Positions 4,751-7,262 of a stretch of 7,262 nucleotides of DNA are shown piece after piece. The DNA is from Candidatus Saccharimonadota bacterium. GTDB lineage: Bacteria; Patescibacteriota; Saccharimonadia; Saccharimonadales; Saccharimonadaceae. The notes under the pieces are model-generated. The model saw only the letters and a program-made list of their open reading frames with translations. It had not been told where the DNA came from and made no database searches. The stretch's first letter is position 1. Every line of letters starts with the position of its first letter. The DNA lies in assembly GCA_017964115.1 (NCBI GenBank), contig JAGCSL010000083.1, forward strand, positions 1 to 7,262, read 5' to 3'. A program made the translations under genes and the position numbers.

Positions 4751-6847
4751 ATGGCAAACCAAAAAGTAACGGACTTATCCATGTATCGCAATATTGGCAT
4801 TATTGCTCATATCGATGCCGGTAAGACCACCACATCTGAGGCTATTCTGTATCGTACTGGCCTCAAGCACAAAATTGACCTCGTTAAGGGTGACACCGGC
4901 GGTGCCACTACCGACTGGATGGAACAGGAAAAGGAGCGCGGTATTACGATTACCTCCGCTGCTGTTACTGCTTACTGGAAAGGTCACAAGATTAATATTA
5001 TCGATACCCCAGGCCACATCGACTTTACCGCCGAGGTTGAGCGCTCACTTCGCGTGCTTGACGGCGCAGTCGTAGTCTTCGATGGTAAGATGGGCGTCGA
5101 AGCTCAGTCTGAAACCGTCTGGCGCCAGGCTGATAAGTATGGTATCCCACGCATCTGCTTTATCAACAAGATTAACCAGATTGGTGGCGATTTCTACAAA
5201 TCTCTCGAATCTATCCACAAGCGCTTAAGCAAGAACGCTTTCGCAATTCATCTTCCAATCGGCTTCGAGAAAGATATTTGTGGTGTTGTCGACCTTATCG
5301 ACATGAAAGCTTACACCTACAAAGATTATGCCGACCATGAGCTTACTGTTGGCGAAATTCCAGCCGGCATGGTTGAAAAAGCCAAGAACTACCGCTCAAT
5401 GCTCGTCGAGGAAGCCGTTCAGGCCGACGAGGCTCTCATGGAGAAATTCTTTGACCAAGGCGAAGAAGCTATCACTCCAGAAGAACTCAAGAAAGCCCTT
5501 CGTAAGCGCGTTATTGATGGTCAATTCTTCCTCGTCACCGGTGGCGACGGCCGCGGTGTTGTCGTAGAGAAGGTTCTTGACCTTGTAACTGACTTCTTGC
5601 CAGCTCCAACTGATATCCCAGCTATTCTTGGTAAATCACCAAAGACCGGCGAAGATATGGTTCGCCATAGCGACGAAAAAGAGCCTCTTACTGCTCTAGC
5701 ATTCAAGATTGCAACCGATCCATTTGTCGGTAAGTTAATCTTCATCCGTGTTTACTCTGGTAAACTTTCGTCCGGTTCATATATCCTTAACGCAACTACT
5801 GGTAACAAAGAGCGCGTTGGCCGTCTTGTCCGCATGTTCGCAGATAAGCGTGAAGATATCGAAGAAATCGGCGCTGGCGATATTGCCGCTGTCGTAGGTC
5901 TTAAGGATACTACTACCGGTACTACACTTTGTGATCCGGCCCATCCAATTCTTCTCGAGTCAATCACTTTCCCAGATCCGCCAGTATCCATCGCGGTTGA
6001 GCCAAAGACTAAGGCCGACCAAGAGAAGATGGCGATCGGTCTCGGTAAGCTTGCCGAAGAGGATCCAACCTTCCGCGTTCACACCGATGAAGAATCCGGC
6101 CAGACCATTATTTCTGGTATGGGTGAGCTTCATCTCGATATTATTATCGATCGTCTCAAACGCGAATTTAACGTTGAAGCTAACACCGGTGAGCCACAAG
6201 TAGCCTACCGCGAAACCATTCGTGGTACCGCTGAAGCTCAAGGTAAGCATATCAAGCAGTCTGGTGGTCGTGGTCAGTATGGCGATGTTTGGGTCAAGTT
6301 TGAGCCAAATGAGCCAGGTAAAGGCTTCGAATTCATCGACCAGATCAAAGGTGGCGTCGTTCCTCTCGAATACCGTAAGCCAGTTATGGAAGGTATCAAA
6401 GAAACCCTCGAAGGTGGCGTTATTGCTGGTTATCCAGTGCTTGACGTTAAGGCTACCCTCTATGATGGTTCTTACCACGATGTCGACTCTTCCGAGCTCG
6501 CATTCCACCTTGCTGGTGCACTTGCCACTCGCGAAGGTATCAAGAAAGCTCGTCCAGTCTTGCTCGAGCCAGTTATGAAGATTGAAATCACCACCCCAGA
6601 AGATTTCATGGGTGACGTGATTGGTGACCTTAACAGCCGCCGTGGTCGCATCGATAACATGGAAGACCGCGAGAATGGTGTCAAGGTTATTACCGGCTTC
6701 GTGCCTCTTGCAAACATGTTTGGTTATACTTCGGATCTCCGTGGTATGTCCCAGGGACGTGCCGCTTCTACGATGGAGCTTAATGGTTACGAAGAGGTTC
6801 CACCGAACATTGCGCAAGAAATCATAGACAAGCGCAATTCGAAATAG
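4751..6847 (+). CDS. fusA: Elongation factor G with altered guanine-recognition motifs
   Basis: EF-G is the ribosomal translocation GTPase, which also helps recycle ribosomes. At 698 residues it has the normal family length, with all five domains: G plus G' insert (to about 288), II (about 310-405), III (about 406-480), IV (about 481-605, with SGGRGQYG at 504-511 and the tip region SYHDVDSSE at 574-582) and V (about 606-690). The P-loop AHIDAGKTT (19-27), switch I RGITIT (63-68) and DTPGH (85-89, catalytic H89) are intact. Three features are odd. G4 reads NKIN (139-142) instead of NKxD. The G5 loop, GSA in typical EF-G, reads TGGDGRG (263-269) and looks one residue shorter. The segment before switch I (about 41-56) looks two residues longer than in E. 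coli. The gene has its own promoter and terminator, with no rpsL, rpsG or tuf beside it. The intact remaining domains argue that it is a working translation factor rather than a decayed copy. Confidence 0.97.
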   Translation: MANQKVTDLSMYRNIGIIAHIDAGKTTTSEAILYRTGLKHKIDLVKGDTGGATTDWMEQEKERGITITSAAVTAYWKGHKINIIDTPGHIDFTAEVERSLRVLDGAVVVFDGKMGVEAQSETVWRQADKYGIPRICFINKINQIGGDFYKSLESIHKRLSKNAFAIHLPIGFEKDICGVVDLIDMKAYTYKDYADHELTVGEIPAGMVEKAKNYRSMLVEEAVQADEALMEKFFDQGEEAITPEELKKALRKRVIDGQFFLVTGGDGRGVVVEKVLDLVTDFLPAPTDIPAILGKSPKTGEDMVRHSDEKEPLTALAFKIATDPFVGKLIFIRVYSGKLSSGSYILNATTGNKERVGRLVRMFADKREDIEEIGAGDIAAVVGLKDTTTGTTLCDPAHPILLESITFPDPPVSIAVEPKTKADQEKMAIGLGKLAEEDPTFRVHTDEESGQTIISGMGELHLDIIIDRLKREFNVEANTGEPQVAYRETIRGTAEAQGKHIKQSGGRGQYGDVWVKFEPNEPGKGFEFIDQIKGGVVPLEYRKPVMEGIKETLEGGVIAGYPVLDVKATLYDGSYHDVDSSELAFHLAGALATREGIKKARPVLLEPVMKIEITTPEDFMGDVIGDLNSRRGRIDNMEDRENGVKVITGFVPLANMFGYTSDLRGMSQGRAASTMELNGYEEVPPNIAQEIIDKRNSK

Positions 6848-6856
6848 GCGAACTTA

Positions 6857-6886
6857 AAAAAACTGCTCCAAATGGGGCAGTTTTTT
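6857..6886 (+). terminator. fusA intrinsic terminator, bidirectional
   Basis: The stem CTGCTCC (6863-6869) / GGGGCAG (6874-6880), with one wobble pair and the tetraloop AAAT, is flanked by an A run (6856-6862) and six T (6881-6886). The symmetry lets it work for both strands. It begins about 9 bases after the fusA stop. Confidence 0.92.
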
Positions 6887-6892
6887 GATAGG

Positions 6893-6919
6893 AAAAAGCC
6901 CCGCTGTTTAGGGCGGGGC
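6893..6919 (-). terminator. Intrinsic terminator of the minus-strand gene
   Basis: A perfect 7-bp GC stem pairs GCCCCGC (6898-6904) with GCGGGGC (6913-6919), with an 8-base loop. Read on the minus strand it is followed by five T (complement of 6893-6897). It lies 35 bases past the stop of the minus-strand gene and back-to-back with the fusA terminator, as expected for convergent genes. Confidence 0.88.
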
Positions 6920-6922
6920 GGG

Positions 6923-6949
6923 GTCAACTAGTTCACCTCCTTTATTGAC
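6923..6949 (-). other. Orphan perfect Shine-Dalgarno in a small hairpin
   Basis: On the minus strand, between the gene stop and its terminator, lies AAAGGAGGTGA (complement of 6933-6943). This is an 11-base match to the complement of the usual 16S rRNA 3' tail. It sits in the loop of a short hairpin, GTCAA/TTGAC (6945-6949 with 6923-6927). No convincing reading frame follows it: the nearest suitable start would be a TTG (6924-6926) whose frame runs through both terminators. The role is unknown. Confidence 0.5.
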
Positions 6950-6953
6950 GGTA

Positions 6954-7256
6954 TTAGTAGCAGGGCGGGCGGTCGAAACCACACCAGTTACAGTGGCAGC
7001 CAGAGCAGCCTAAGCCGGCACAGCCTTCTTCGCCATACTGGACGAGATCGCTGTTGCCGTACTTGGCGAAGCGCTCCTGGCGAATGCGCTCAGCTTCGAG
7101 CTTCCTGCGCTTGATAGCGATCTGTTCGGCCCGGAAGCTGGGAACGAAAGCGTACTTAAGGTAATATCCGCAGAATGCAAGTCCAGCATAAATGGCCTGA
7201 GCTACAGCGGAGAAGATACAGAATAAAGCAATTGCGATAAAGCCAGCAACCAACAT
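6954..7256 (-). CDS. Small membrane protein with cysteine-rich C-terminus (5' end uncertain)
   Basis: I do not recognise a family. From the ATG at 7256 it has 100 residues, but the frame stays open for the last 6 bases of the window, so the true start may lie outside. It begins with a hydrophobic stretch (about 3-37, long enough for one or two membrane passes). A highly charged helix with many Arg, Lys and Glu (about 42-66) follows. The tail has six cysteines in 21 residues (C79, C84, C87, C89, C92, C99), forming two CxxC pairs plus H88, and ends in Tyr. The tail could bind metal or form disulfides. A dedicated terminator downstream supports a real gene. It converges on fusA, so it is expressed separately. 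A membrane anchor with a cytoplasmic zinc-ribbon-like tail and a disulfide-rich surface tail are both possible. Confidence 0.7.
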   Translation of the reverse strand: MLVAGFIAIALFCIFSAVAQAIYAGLAFCGYYLKYAFVPSFRAEQIAIKRRKLEAERIRQERFAKYGNSDLVQYGEEGCAGLGCSGCHCNWCGFDRPPCY

Positions 7257-7262
7257 GTACGA

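Noticed and set aside
5960..6817. 285-codon open frame antisense to fusA
   Set aside because: It lies wholly opposite conserved EF-G domains III-V, has no ribosome site or promoter of its own, and its translation shows no recognisable domain. It is a by-product of fusA codon bias.
6933..6943. Plus-strand TCACCTCCTTT as the 3' end of a 16S rRNA gene
   Set aside because: Upstream sequence is a terminator and fusA, with none of the conserved 16S 3' helix. It is simply the complement of a Shine-Dalgarno.

Overview
The window looks like chromosomal DNA from a small-genome bacterium of the Candidate Phyla Radiation, most likely a Saccharibacteria (TM7) episymbiont. This placement is an inference from protein features, not from a marker-gene search. 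The supporting features are an elongation factor G with an unusual guanine-binding pocket, a large peptidoglycan-attacking protein with an OatA-type SGNH domain, an amidase domain and a CHAP domain, a short GH13 glucosidase, an apparently leaderless gene, and several small membrane proteins with no family I recognise. The standard genetic code fits: TAA and TAG end all the genes, and no in-frame TGA needs recoding.

Layout, left to right. (1) Positions 1-2717 hold a two-gene plus-strand unit. A 5'-truncated cell-wall hydrolase is followed, with its stop codon inside the next ribosome-binding site, by a single-pass membrane protein with a large presumed extracytoplasmic domain. (2) Positions 2730-4163 hold a cytoplasmic GH13 alpha-glucosidase-like enzyme. 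Its extended -10 promoter places the predicted transcription start on the A of the ATG, so the mRNA is probably leaderless. (3) Positions 4166-4660 are a compact transcription unit with a near-consensus promoter, a 25-codon upstream reading frame with a well-placed Shine-Dalgarno, an overlapping 105-residue membrane protein with a possible second internal start, and a terminator. (4) Positions 4682-6886 hold monocistronic fusA with its own promoter, leader and terminator. (5) Positions 6893-7262 hold a convergent minus-strand gene, cut by the window edge, for a small membrane protein with a cysteine-rich tail. It has its own terminator and a puzzling perfect Shine-Dalgarno sequence after its stop codon.

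How the parts relate. The first two genes are probably co-translated and act at the cell envelope, on the cell's own wall or on that of a host bacterium. The glucosidase and EF-G are housekeeping genes with independent promoters, and no str-operon partners flank fusA here. The most interesting points are the altered G4 and G5 motifs of EF-G (NKxD read as NKIN, with the usual Ser-Ala loop replaced by Gly-Asp-Gly), and the leader-peptide/small-membrane-protein unit at 4166-4660. No stretch longer than about 300 bases lacks a gene, and I found no rRNA, tRNA, CRISPR array or insertion sequence.
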